Source: Candidatus Sabulitectum sp.
GTDB taxonomy: Bacteria; Fermentibacterota; Fermentibacteria; Fermentibacterales; Fermentibacteraceae
Length of the DNA: 11,789 nt
Reading direction: 5' to 3'
Assembly (NCBI GenBank): GCA_023145935.1
Contig: JAGLDB010000044.1
Location: forward strand, 1 to 11,789
Made by a program: the position numbers and the translations under genes. Positions 1-7,146 of this stretch are shown here, one piece after another. The notes beneath the pieces were generated by a model. It did no database searches, was not told where the DNA came from, and saw nothing but the letters and a program-made list of their open reading frames with translations. Every line of letters starts with the position of its first letter. The stretch's first letter is position 1.

Positions 1-50
1 CCGCAACCCATGACCATCACAGCAAAGAATATCGGGAAAAGGAGCTTCAT
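1..50 (-). CDS. Putative lipoprotein, N-terminal fragment (runs off the left edge)
   Basis: Only the first 16 codons are visible. They read M-K-L-L-F-P-I-F-F-A-V-M-V-M-G-C: a basic n-region, a hydrophobic stretch and a lipobox-like V-M-G-C with the cysteine at residue 16. This is a typical lipoprotein signal (signal peptidase II), so the mature protein is probably anchored in a membrane facing the periplasm. The ATG at 50 is preceded by GAGG at a 7-base spacing, which supports the start. The gene follows the metallophosphoesterase by 63 bases on the same strand and could be cotranscribed with it. The function cannot be told from the fragment. Confidence 0.6.
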   Translation of the reverse strand, partial: MKLLFPIFFAVMVMGC

Positions 51-113
51 AAATATACCTCAGTTTCATTATCTTTCTTGATATATACTGTTTGATTCAC
101 AGTGGTAACATAA

Positions 114-824
114 TTACTTGCCCAGAAAAAGCCGTTTGGCAAGGTTATCTGGAAGACCTGCTTTTTTTATTGCCTCTGCTGCTCCATGCACATCATACTT
201 CACCCTGACGTGACGGAAAGTTCTTTCCTCTGTGTTCAGAAGAAGATAAGCCGCTCTTGGGTCACCGTCCCGGGGCTGACCAACGCTACCGCAGTTAATC
301 AGAGAAAAGTCGCTGAATATTCCTGCAGGTTTGTCAGAACACTCTCCAAGTCTGTTCCACTGCATTGGTATGTGTGTGTGTCCGTAAATTGACAGGTAGT
401 CTCCTGTTTTAAGCGCTGCGTCAACAGCTTCAGGAGATTTCAATATGTAGATCCATGAAGAGGGTGATTTCACCGAAGCATGACTTAAGCTTATACCGTA
501 GTAGAAAGTATGTAATGGAAGTGAATTAATCCATTCAACATGATTCTGAGTAATCTGTTCCCGGGTCCACTCCATTGCCTTCTGGCCGTCTGTATTGAAA
601 TGTGAGAGTCCCACAAGCCCCGCAGCCCCCTGGTCATGATTCCCTGCTACCACCTCGTCGCACACTTTTCTGACAATGTTGATACAATCTCCGGGGTGAG
701 AGCCATATCCCACAGTATCTCCAAGGCAGACAGTACTGTCTGCTTCTACACCTGCATGGTCTGCCAGAACTGCTTTCAAAGCTGCAAGATTACCGTGAAT
801 GTCACTGAGAACTCTTATGAGCAT
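114..824 (-). CDS. MJ0936/YfcE-type metallophosphoesterase
   Basis: A predicted cytoplasmic phosphodiesterase or phosphatase of the calcineurin-like superfamily, 236 aa, with a dinuclear metal centre. The five metal-binding blocks appear in order: D8-I-H10, L-G-D36, G-N62-H63-D, S-H115, and G-H149-T-H151. A C-terminal N-C-G-S-V-G-Q-P segment is typical of the YfcE/MJ0936 subgroup. I chose the ATG at 824 because GGAG (831-834) lies 6 bases upstream and the protein then begins directly with the first beta strand. A TTG 21 bases further up is open but lacks its own ribosome site. The in vivo substrate is unknown; family members hydrolyse phosphodiesters such as bis-pNPP in vitro. It diverges from the membrane/TPR gene at 969 and precedes a lipoprotein gene. 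Confidence 0.88.
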   Translation of the reverse strand: MLIRVLSDIHGNLAALKAVLADHAGVEADSTVCLGDTVGYGSHPGDCINIVRKVCDEVVAGNHDQGAAGLVGLSHFNTDGQKAMEWTREQITQNHVEWINSLPLHTFYYGISLSHASVKSPSSWIYILKSPEAVDAALKTGDYLSIYGHTHIPMQWNRLGECSDKPAGIFSDFSLINCGSVGQPRDGDPRAAYLLLNTEERTFRHVRVKYDVHGAAEAIKKAGLPDNLAKRLFLGK

Positions 825-874
825 GTTACACTCCAAAGGAATCAATTCAAGGTCAAAGATTCATAATCAACCTT

Positions 875-927
875 ATTACAATCTGGAAAGGCAATACCAT
901 TGTCAATATGCTGTAGTTTTGTATCCT
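875..927. promoter_or_regulatory. Possible divergent promoters with overlapping -35 boxes
   Basis: In the 144-base gap between two divergent genes, bases 900-906 (TTGTCAA) read TTGTCA on the plus strand and TTGACA on the minus strand. On the plus strand a 16-base spacer leads to TATCCT (922-927), placing a start about 35 bases before the TTG at 969. On the minus strand the -35 is perfect, but the -10 is poor: GATTGT at 17 bases, or TGTAAT (875-880) at 20. This was judged by eye from sigma70 consensus only. Confidence 0.3.
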
Positions 928-956
928 GTATTATGTTTGCATGGAAACAGCGTTGC

Positions 957-963
957 AAGGAGG
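957..963 (+). promoter_or_regulatory. Strong ribosome binding site deciding a TTG start
   Basis: AAGGAGG sits 5 bases before TTG at 969. Candidate starts further upstream in the same frame (TTG at 900, ATG at 933) have no comparable site, so the 969 start is preferred for the membrane/TPR protein. Confidence 0.7.
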
Positions 964-968
964 AAATA

Positions 969-1457
969 TTGGACGGCAGAAAAGCAGCTTTGAAGTCTCT
1001 TTCCCGCCATCTTCTGATAGCGCTACCTTTCTTTATATCGGGTATCTATTTACTGCCCATTACAGAGAAGAAACCAGCGCTGGTATTTATCCTGGGAGTC
1101 ATGATGCTTATGGTAGGTGTAATAGTGATTGCAAAGCCGCTGGCTGCTCTGCTGACCAGTTCGGCAAGCTCAATTCTATTTCCCGCTTCTGCAGGGCGGG
1201 AAGTCAATCTCATGTTCAGCATTGCTGAATCACGGATCATGGAAAGAGAATATGACGAAGCTCTTTTTCTCTTCAACGAAATGATACCCCGGGATCCGCA
1301 AAGACTTGAGATCTATCTTCGAATTATGAATCTTGCAATGGAAAAAATGAATCGACCGGAAAAAGCCAGAGAGGCTTTTCAGGCAGGATTGAAAAATCTT
1401 AAAAACGCTAACGAAAGAAAAATACTGGTGAGAGAGTACAAGAGACACATGCTTTAA
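969..1457 (+). CDS. Small membrane protein with TPR-like C-terminus
   Basis: I do not recognise a named family. With the TTG start the protein is 162 aa. A short basic N-terminus (D-G-R-K-A-A-L-K) is followed by two hydrophobic helices at about 14-30 and 36-60, separated by a tight polar turn (T-E-K-K-P). The remainder, about 80-150, is soluble and helical, with two degenerate tetratricopeptide-like repeats (pattern around A-E-S-R-I-M-E-R-E-Y-D-E-A-L and N-R-P-E-K-A-R-E-A-F). Such proteins usually anchor protein-protein contacts at the inner membrane, but no partner is suggested here. It is the only convincing plus-strand gene. It ends convergently with nusB, 24 bases apart, and has its own terminator. 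Confidence 0.72.
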   Translation: MDGRKAALKSLSRHLLIALPFFISGIYLLPITEKKPALVFILGVMMLMVGVIVIAKPLAALLTSSASSILFPASAGREVNLMFSIAESRIMEREYDEALFLFNEMIPRDPQRLEIYLRIMNLAMEKMNRPEKAREAFQAGLKNLKNANERKILVREYKRHML

Positions 1458-1491
1458 GCCCCGGCAGCAGCCGGGGCATTGCTATTTTTTT
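1458..1491 (+). terminator. Rho-independent terminator between convergent genes
   Basis: GCCCCGGC (1458-1465) pairs perfectly with GCCGGGGC (1470-1477) around an AGCA loop, followed after seven bases by a run of seven T (1485-1491). It begins right after the stop codon of the plus-strand gene. On the minus strand the same hairpin follows the nusB stop but is trailed only by TT, so termination of the rib operon here would be weaker. Confidence 0.88.
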
Positions 1492-1883
1492 ATAAGTATC
1501 TTGTCCAGCACTCCGTTAACGAAAGAACCGGTCTTCGGTCCTTCAAATTCGATTGCCAGACGAACTGCTTCCTTGATAACAACAGGTGCTGGAATAGACA
1601 GGTAGTTTTCCTCTGCCGTTGCCTGTTCAAGAATAAGCTTCGTGATCGGGGTAAGCCTGCTCATGGACCAGTTTACTAGAGAACCTTCAATAAGGGCATC
1701 AATTTCTTCCCTGTTGTTGTCAACTGCCCTGGCCAGTTCTTTTATCCATACCCTTGTGTCAGGGTCGGGGATTCGGGTGGTCATCTGCATTAATTCCATA
1801 TTCGCCACGGTTGATTCCCTGTTGGCATCCGCAGCATAACGACACTGCAGAAGAAACTTTCTTCCTCTGGTGCGAAGACCCAA
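1482..1883 (-). CDS. nusB: Transcription antitermination factor NusB
   Basis: A 133-aa all-helical RNA-binding protein that, with NusE (S10), binds boxA RNA in rRNA antitermination. The N-terminus G-L-R-T-R-G-R-K-F-L-L-Q-C matches the usual basic NusB start (R-R-A-R-E-L-A-L-Q). The C-terminal half shows the family signature: hydrophobic helix with T-P-I-T-K-L-I-L-E-Q-A, then P-A-P-V-V-I-K-E-A-V-R-L-A and the final F-V-N-G-V-L-D. The start is TTG at 1883, with GGAGG (1890-1894) 6 bases upstream. A longer open frame to 1961 would run back through ribH and has no ribosome site. The start lies one base after the ribH stop, so translation is probably coupled. A ribH-nusB order is common in bacteria. 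Confidence 0.93.
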   Translation of the reverse strand: MGLRTRGRKFLLQCRYAADANRESTVANMELMQMTTRIPDPDTRVWIKELARAVDNNREEIDALIEGSLVNWSMSRLTPITKLILEQATAEENYLSIPAPVVIKEAVRLAIEFEGPKTGSFVNGVLDKILIKK

Positions 1884-1884
1884 A

Positions 1885-2394
1885 TTATTCCTCCGGACTT
1901 TCCAGGTTGGAATTGGAAGCAGTAAAACCATTGATCTGCTCGTAAAGACTGGCCATTTCAAGAGCAGTCATGGCAGCATCAAAGCCTTTGTTACCACTCT
2001 TTGTTCCAGCTCTGTCCACAGCCTGATCAACTGTATCGGCGGTGATCATACCGTAAACCACAGGAACAGAAGAGTTCATTCCAGCCTGAGCAATACCCTT
2101 GGCATTCTCGGAAGCCACATACTCAAAGTGAGGAGTTTCACCACGAATAATTGTGCCCAGACAGATCACAGCATCGAATGATCTGCTTTTCGCAAGATTT
2201 GATGCAACTGCTGGAATCTCCCAGGCTCCCGGAACCCAGAAAACATCGATATCCTCTTCTTCTACTCCGTGACGGATAAGACAATCCTGAGCCCCGTCCA
2301 GAAGCCTGCCGGTAATAAAACTGTTAAATCGAGACACAACAATGGCAGTTTTAAGACCTTCTCCTTCAAGTTGTCCTTCATGTATCCAGGCCAT
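1885..2394 (-). CDS. ribH: 6,7-dimethyl-8-ribityllumazine synthase
   Basis: Condenses 5-amino-6-ribitylaminouracil with 3,4-dihydroxy-2-butanone 4-phosphate, the penultimate step of riboflavin synthesis; the family forms pentamers or 60-mer shells. The 169-aa protein has the expected blocks: S-R-F-N (21-24), V-P-G-A-W-E-I-P (54-61), G-T-I-I-R-G-E-T-P-H-F with the catalytic His at 89, and R128-A-G-T-K-S-G-N-K-G in the phosphate-binding region. A polar tail of about 13 residues after the last helix is slightly longer than usual. The ATG at 2394 is favoured because AAAGGAG (2404-2410) is 9 bases away; the TTG at 2403 abuts that site and could not use it. This is the only rib gene here with ATG. 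It starts one base past the ribBA stop. Confidence 0.96.
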   Translation of the reverse strand: MAWIHEGQLEGEGLKTAIVVSRFNSFITGRLLDGAQDCLIRHGVEEEDIDVFWVPGAWEIPAVASNLAKSRSFDAVICLGTIIRGETPHFEYVASENAKGIAQAGMNSSVPVVYGMITADTVDQAVDRAGTKSGNKGFDAAMTALEMASLYEQINGFTASNSNLESPEE

Positions 2395-2395
2395 T

Positions 2396-3610
2396 TCAAT
2401 CAACTCCTTTCAGCAGATGTCCCATTCTATCCCTCTTGGTTCTGAGATAGAAACGATTCTCGTCCGTGGGACATACTTCAATTCCAACTCGCTCTGTTAT
2501 TTTAAGACCGTAGCCGGAAAGCCCTATTATTTTCTTCGGATTATTTGTCATAAGTCTGATTCTGGAAAGCCCCATATTACTCAGGATCTGAGCGCCAATA
2601 CCGTAATCTCTCAGGTCCGGGGGGAATCCAAGTTCAATATTCGCGTCAACGGTATCCATACCATTATCCTGAAGGTGATAAGCCTTGATCTTGTTAGCCA
2701 GGCCTATTCCACGGCCCTCCTGAGCCATGTACAGAATAACTCCGCAACCTTCATCTGTTACCTTCTGCATGGCTGCATGAAGCTGACTACCGCAGTCACA
2801 CCGTCTGCTGCCGAACACATCACCTGTAAGACACTGGGAGTGAACTCTTACAAGGATACTCTCATCTTTTTTAATATCGCCTTTGTAAAGAGCTACATGT
2901 GTCTCCTTATTGATCAGGCTTTCGTAAACTTTCACTCTGAATTCACCGAAGTCAGTAGGCAGGGTTGCATCAGCTACGCATTCCACCAGAACCTCGTTCT
3001 TGTGGCGATACTTGACCAGCTCTTCCACAGAGGAAAGCAGAAGCCCATGCTCTTTAGCAAATTTTTTGAGCTGCGGTAATCTTGCCATGGTTCCATCGGG
3101 ACTCATTACCTCGCAGATTACACCGGAGGGATGAAGTCCCGCTAGCTTTGCAAGATCAACAGCCGTCTCTGTATGCCCTATTCTTCGCAGAACTCCACCA
3201 TCTCTGGCAGCAAGAGGAAAAACGTGCCCGGGTCTTCCAAGGTCTTCAGGTTTTGTCTCCGGGTCTATAGCCACTGCAATTGTCTTTGCCCTGTCTGCGG
3301 CACTGATACCTGTGGTCACTCCGTCAATTGCATCGATACTTACCGTGAAAGCCGTTTCGTGAAGAGATGTGTTTTTGGGCACCATCGCGTGAAGATCAAG
3401 CCTTGCAAGATGTTCTTTCTTCATTGCCAGACAGATCAGGCCACGGGCATGAGTTGCCATAAAATTTATATGCTTAGCATCACAGAATTCCGCTGCAATG
3501 ATAAGATCACCCTCATTTTCGCGGTTCTCATCATCAACCACTACTATCATTTCACCGCGCTTTATAGCGGCGATTGCTTCTTCAGCTCCTGCCAGTTTCG
3601 TACTGTTCAA
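2396..3610 (-). CDS. ribBA: Bifunctional RibBA: DHBP synthase / GTP cyclohydrolase II
   Basis: Supplies both precursors of riboflavin. The N-terminal half (about 1-200) is 3,4-dihydroxy-2-butanone 4-phosphate synthase, acting on ribulose 5-phosphate: [10 protein letters not shown] (26-35), R-P-G-H-V-F-P-L (126-133) and H-T-E-T-A (146-150) are intact. The C-terminal half (about 205-400) is GTP cyclohydrolase II, with zinc ligands C260, C271 and C273 (S-Q-C...R-R-C-D-C-G), R-G-I-G-L (300-304) and [10 protein letters not shown] (334-343). At 404 aa it is standard length, and both active sites look functional. The start is TTG at 3610, with GAGGA (3617-3621) 6 bases upstream; the next in-frame Met would delete part of the first strand. 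The 5' end overlaps ribE by 29 bases. Confidence 0.95.
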   Translation of the reverse strand: MNSTKLAGAEEAIAAIKRGEMIVVVDDENRENEGDLIIAAEFCDAKHINFMATHARGLICLAMKKEHLARLDLHAMVPKNTSLHETAFTVSIDAIDGVTTGISAADRAKTIAVAIDPETKPEDLGRPGHVFPLAARDGGVLRRIGHTETAVDLAKLAGLHPSGVICEVMSPDGTMARLPQLKKFAKEHGLLLSSVEELVKYRHKNEVLVECVADATLPTDFGEFRVKVYESLINKETHVALYKGDIKKDESILVRVHSQCLTGDVFGSRRCDCGSQLHAAMQKVTDEGCGVILYMAQEGRGIGLANKIKAYHLQDNGMDTVDANIELGFPPDLRDYGIGAQILSNMGLSRIRLMTNNPKKIIGLSGYGLKITERVGIEVCPTDENRFYLRTKRDRMGHLLKGVD

Positions 3611-4202
3611 GGTATTTCCTCAGCGATTCTTTTGATCTGGCTGCCAGTGCAGCCTGTGTCACATACTTACCTATTATATCGAACTCCAGATTAACGCGAT
3701 AACCGGGTTTCCATTCCCCTGCAGTTGTTGCCTTCAGTGTTTCCGGAATAACAGCAACTGTAAAACTGCTTCCGGTAACAGAGGCTACGGTAAGGCTTAT
3801 ACCGGAAACCGTCACGGAACCTTTTTCAACAAGAAGTAAAGAGTGTTCTTCGGGGTAGGAAACTGTGATCTCTCTGAACCCGGAAGTCTTCCTTACTTTT
3901 GTAACAGTACCTGCAGCATCCACGTGACCGGTAACGAAATGGCCATGAAACCTGCCCTCAGCAGCCATGGATCTTTCCAGATTAACTTTTGAGCCTGGAA
4001 TCGGGTTTACTGTTCTTCTGAATGTTTCCGGTGAAACATCAAAGTACAGGTTTTTTCTCTCTATTTTTGTCACAGTAAGACAGGAGCCGTTAACAGCAAG
4101 GCTGTCACCACGGGTCAGATCAAGATCTTTTCCTGCTTCGATCTGAAATCCGCTACCAGTCTTTCTAACTATTCCTGTACTCTCAATCAATCCTGTAAAC
4201 AA
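3582..4202 (-). CDS. ribE: Riboflavin synthase, alpha subunit type
   Basis: Dismutates two 6,7-dimethyl-8-ribityllumazine molecules into riboflavin and a pyrimidine that returns to RibH. At 206 aa it is family length. It has the two lumazine-binding repeats: the first opens with [10 protein letters not shown] and contains N-G-S-C-L-T-V (38-44); the second opens with G-H-F-V-T-G-H-V-D (87-95) and contains V-S-G-I-S-L-T-V (132-139). The start is TTG at 4202, as no ATG or GTG fits the conserved first residues. GGAGGGG (4207-4213) lies just upstream. It overlaps ribD by 20 bases, and its own 3' end overlaps ribBA by 29 bases. The symbol follows E. coli usage (ribC or ribB in some other naming schemes). 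Confidence 0.95.
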   Translation of the reverse strand: MFTGLIESTGIVRKTGSGFQIEAGKDLDLTRGDSLAVNGSCLTVTKIERKNLYFDVSPETFRRTVNPIPGSKVNLERSMAAEGRFHGHFVTGHVDAAGTVTKVRKTSGFREITVSYPEEHSLLLVEKGSVTVSGISLTVASVTGSSFTVAVIPETLKATTAGEWKPGYRVNLEFDIIGKYVTQAALAARSKESLRKYLEQYETGRS

Positions 4203-5253
4203 CTCGCCCCTCCGTAAGAATATCTTTTCCGTATCTGGTAACTGTTACATTCTCCATTCGAATAATATCACAAATTTTCTCAATACCCAGGTCTCCCAGC
4301 AGAGGATGTCCGGTACTGCCCAGCACCGCCGGTGCTGTGAATATGCTTAGCCTGTCAACCAACTGTTCCCTCAACAGTGACGCCGCAAGTGAACCACCTC
4401 CCTCGCACAGTATCAGACCAAGCCCTTCCCGGGCTGTTCTTGCAAGAAGTTGTGCCAGGGTTTCAATGCCCTGCCACACCTCAACTGATCCAGGCAGATC
4501 ACGGCGCTGATCAGTTACCACCACTGTTCTTCCAGAAGAATTGAATAATTTAAGATCTAATGGCAGCTCTCTGCGGGCAAGCACGATTCGTACAGGCTGA
4601 TCCTCTTCTGCACACTGTACTTCCCTTGCTGTGAGTTCAGGGTTGTCTGCAACTGCTGTTCCCCGTCCAACAAGCACAGCATGTGAGCTTCTTCTGAACT
4701 CATGTACCTTTCTTCTTGATTCCTCGCCGGTAATCCATCTGCTTGAACCATCTGCCGCAGCACTTCTGCCATCCAGAGTTCCAGCCATCTTAAGGTGAAC
4801 GAAACTTCTGCCTGTGGCAATATGATGAAGATATATCTCGTTGAGCTTTTCCACTTCATTTTTTAACAGACCAACTTCAACATCAATATCTCTGTTTCTG
4901 AGAAATTTGATTCCCTCCCCTGCAACAAGCGGATTGGGATCAGTGAGACCCACAACAACCCGGCTGATCCCGGAGTCTGCTATGGCTTTTACACATGGAG
5001 GTGTTTTTCCGTGATGGCTGCACGGTTCAAGGGTAACAACCATGGTACAGCCTGCTACATCTTCGGCTTTCGCCAAAGCGTTTATTTCTGCATGGGCACC
5101 GCCGTGAAAGACATGAAAGCCTTCGACAACTATTTCTCCCTCAGGGGAAATGATCACCGCACCAACCCTGGGGTTAGGGAAAGTCTTCTTCCCTCCCTGC
5201 AGAGCAAGCTCAATTGCCCTTCTCATAGCTGCGTGCTCAAAACCTCTGAACAA
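4183..5253 (-). CDS. ribD: Bifunctional pyrimidine deaminase/reductase RibD
   Basis: Carries out the second and third steps from the GTP side: deamination of the diaminopyrimidinone and NADPH-dependent reduction of the ribosyl side chain. The N-terminal deaminase (about 1-145) has the zinc site H54-A-E56 and P-C78-S-H-H-G-K-T-P-P-C87. The C-terminal reductase (about 150-356) has K-M-A-G-T-L-D-G (155-162), the nucleotide-contacting S-R-W-I-T-G (171-176) and C-E-G-G-G-S-L (283-289). The start is TTG at 5253, with GAGGGG (5259-5264) 5 bases away. An ATG at 5226 is possible, but it would drop the F-E-H-A-A segment that fits the family's first helix and has a weaker site. It is the first gene of the rib operon. 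Confidence 0.95.
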   Translation of the reverse strand: MFRGFEHAAMRRAIELALQGGKKTFPNPRVGAVIISPEGEIVVEGFHVFHGGAHAEINALAKAEDVAGCTMVVTLEPCSHHGKTPPCVKAIADSGISRVVVGLTDPNPLVAGEGIKFLRNRDIDVEVGLLKNEVEKLNEIYLHHIATGRSFVHLKMAGTLDGRSAAADGSSRWITGEESRRKVHEFRRSSHAVLVGRGTAVADNPELTAREVQCAEEDQPVRIVLARRELPLDLKLFNSSGRTVVVTDQRRDLPGSVEVWQGIETLAQLLARTAREGLGLILCEGGGSLAASLLREQLVDRLSIFTAPAVLGSTGHPLLGDLGIEKICDIIRMENVTVTRYGKDILTEGRVVYRID

Positions 5254-5367
5254 AATTGCCCCTCATTCCTGTTCTCATTGCTCCATTAACCCTTGCTACA
5301 ATAGAGCATGCAATATATCACATTGCCAGTCAACATTATATGCGTATTACATTACATCTGTATTGCA
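5254..5367 (-). promoter_or_regulatory. rib operon leader with candidate promoter
   Basis: This 114-base AT-rich gap precedes ribD. On the minus strand it contains a perfect TATAAT (5340-5335) with no good -35 at 16-17 bases, and a TTGACT (5333-5328) with no convincing -10. A start from TATAAT would give a leader of about 75 bases. I could not see the conserved core of the FMN (RFN) riboswitch, and the leader is short for one, so control is more likely at the promoter or by readthrough from upstream. Confidence 0.35.
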
Positions 5368-7026
5368 TTAACTATTCTTACCTGATGCAATAGGATCAAC
5401 TTCGGAACCAATAAACCATAATGCTGCTCTAGTTCTACCAACTGAGTGAATTTCATCTTCTGATTTCAGCTCTCTAAGCAGGGTTTGGATCTGTGGACGA
5501 GTCAAAGCCGGAAGAACCTGAAAAAACTCTTTTAGTCTACTACCACTTCTGCTATTTTCTCTTATATGCTTCAATAACAAAGCCTTATTTGTTTCTCTAT
5601 CAAGTCCTCGTCTGCGAGTATAATCTCCCTTTTCATCAATCATTTTGTAGAATCGTTTATTCAGAATGAATTTGACTCCGCGACCACGCCCGTAGCGCTC
5701 AATAATTCCATTTGCAACAAGAAACTGCAAGCGTCGTAGAAGGTAATCCGGAGGTGTTCGCTCTCTGTGTATGCAATCCAATAACAAAAAATCTGCAGTA
5801 CTGAACAGAACCAAAGTTTCTTGACCAACCTTCTCTAGAAATTCAAGAAACCGTTGGTCCTGCACTTCTCCACTTAGATCAAGAACAACCTGATATTGAT
5901 CTGTACCCGTAAAAGATGGTATTTGCTTACTTTCCCTAATGCTTAGCTCATACATTAAGTTCATCCCCTGGCCAGCACGCTCCACAAGACCGCATTTGGC
6001 GAAAACCTCGGAAATCCTTCTATTTCGTGGAGACTGGCGGTCAAGAATATTCTGCTCGTTTACTCCAACTGGAAAACCACCAGGGCTACTCAGAATCAAA
6101 TGATGAGGGTATTGTTTAACAAAAATGCTTCCACCAAGCTGGTAGTCTCTATGGCTAACAGCATTCAAAACAGCCTCTCTAATTACACGTTCTGAGAATG
6201 TTGGTATATCCAGAACAAACAGTCCTGATTGAAAATGTTGCATATCGTTGCGTAAGTTTACAAGACTCCATAATTCATCGTAAAAACTGAAAAAGCCTTG
6301 TCGAAATTCCTTCCGTTGATGTGCAGGACCAGAAACATCGGTACTTCTATACTCAAAGACAACTTCTGCTTGTGCTAAATATCTTCCAATAGCCTTTTTT
6401 GTCCCAAAAAGAACTAGAGCAGCATAGGTTAAGGCACCATCAACTATGACTTCAGCATCCTTCAACAACTGTTCTCCGGAAAGAGAAAGTAAACTTTTGT
6501 TGCCCGATTTTCTGTTCCATAGTTGACGGAAATTCTCAATGGCTATCGGATCTAGGTCATTCATGCCTGCAGTAGGACATATATCAGCTGAAAAGTCATT
6601 CCCTGCCTCAGCAAAAATGTAGCGAAGTCGATCTTCGGACATAGGTATCAAGCTATCACTATCTCGTTGCCAATAAATTCCCTCACATTTAACAGGACTT
6701 CCAACTGGACGGGTGGGGATTTTAAAAACAAGAACCCGCCCATGGGGATGATTAACAACATCAAAATCAATGTTCAAATGTAACCTTTCGATCAAACCTT
6801 TCCTAGTTCGCTCGGGTTGTTCAAAGGCTGAAGAGCCCACAATTCTTCTAGGACGCTTATCCGAGACTCCAAGGACAATTTTCCCACCACCTTCATTAGA
6901 TAATGCAGCACAATATTTTGCAAGTTTGTCAAAGTGATAATTATTCCTGGCTTCCTTGAACTCTAGATTCTCTCCTTCTTTGCATTCAATCAACTCTTCC
7001 AGCTGCATTATCGTCATGTTATTCAT
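5368..7026 (-). CDS. AlbA_2 / GHKL-type predicted transcriptional regulator (COG2865-like)
   Basis: A 552-aa cytoplasmic protein of the Schlafen-AlbA_2 class. The N-terminal AlbA_2 domain (about 10-135) shows E-G-E-N-L-E-F-K-E (17-25), L-S-N-E-G-G-G-K-I-V-L-G-V (42-54) and Y-W-Q-R-D-S-D (118-124). A GHKL-like ATPase module follows: N-box E284...N288-A-V-S-H-R-D-Y, S-P-G-G-F-P (314-319), and A-G-Q-G-M-N-L-M (351-358). Two winged-helix-like regions close the protein, at about 410-455 and 480-540. Family members are annotated as DNA/RNA-binding regulators, and some occur in phage-defence contexts; the target here is unknown. The ATG at 7026 has no clear ribosome site, and ATGs at 7017 or 7008 are alternatives. 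The gene is AT-richer than its neighbours and stands alone between two operons, suggesting acquisition. Confidence 0.82.
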   Translation of the reverse strand: MNNMTIMQLEELIECKEGENLEFKEARNNYHFDKLAKYCAALSNEGGGKIVLGVSDKRPRRIVGSSAFEQPERTRKGLIERLHLNIDFDVVNHPHGRVLVFKIPTRPVGSPVKCEGIYWQRDSDSLIPMSEDRLRYIFAEAGNDFSADICPTAGMNDLDPIAIENFRQLWNRKSGNKSLLSLSGEQLLKDAEVIVDGALTYAALVLFGTKKAIGRYLAQAEVVFEYRSTDVSGPAHQRKEFRQGFFSFYDELWSLVNLRNDMQHFQSGLFVLDIPTFSERVIREAVLNAVSHRDYQLGGSIFVKQYPHHLILSSPGGFPVGVNEQNILDRQSPRNRRISEVFAKCGLVERAGQGMNLMYELSIRESKQIPSFTGTDQYQVVLDLSGEVQDQRFLEFLEKVGQETLVLFSTADFLLLDCIHRERTPPDYLLRRLQFLVANGIIERYGRGRGVKFILNKRFYKMIDEKGDYTRRRGLDRETNKALLLKHIRENSRSGSRLKEFFQVLPALTRPQIQTLLRELKSEDEIHSVGRTRAALWFIGSEVDPIASGKNS

Positions 7027-7055
7027 GGTGGTCTCGTGTTTCCGGCATTGACATA

Positions 7056-7146
7056 CTAAAACGGGCTTCCAGACTCCAGCACATATTCGTACGCATCAGT
7101 TTTCATCGTCGTTCCACTCTTCTTAAGTAAGTCAGTACCTTTACAC
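7056..7146 (-). other. Intergenic segment with a peptide-remnant-like reading frame
   Basis: Between the transglutaminase gene stop and the AlbA_2 gene, one minus-strand frame is open from the stop at 7147 to a TAG at 7058-7056. It includes an ATG at 7106 that would give a 16-aa peptide (M-K-T-D-A-Y-E-Y-V-L-E-S-G-S-P-F). There is no good ribosome binding site. The coding-like composition suggests the tail of a decayed gene or a dispersed repeat rather than a working small protein, but this is by eye only. Confidence 0.25.

Noticed and set aside
1884..1961. A longer N-terminus for nusB
   Set aside because: It would overlap the end of ribH, has no ribosome site, and the added residues do not resemble NusB; the TTG at 1883 fits both the family start and the GGAGG site.
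2342..3079. A 245-codon open frame on the plus strand
   Set aside because: It lies entirely antisense to the ribBA/ribH coding sequence, whose conserved motifs are unmistakable; it has no recognisable domain and is a shadow of the real genes.
7048..7053. A perfect TTGACA on the plus strand
   Set aside because: No plus-strand gene follows, and no -10 box is evident at a normal distance; likely chance.
7027..7146. Insertion sequence ends or an att site next to the AlbA_2 gene
   Set aside because: I found no terminal inverted repeats, direct repeats, transposase or integrase motifs, or tRNA gene at either side; only composition hints at acquisition.
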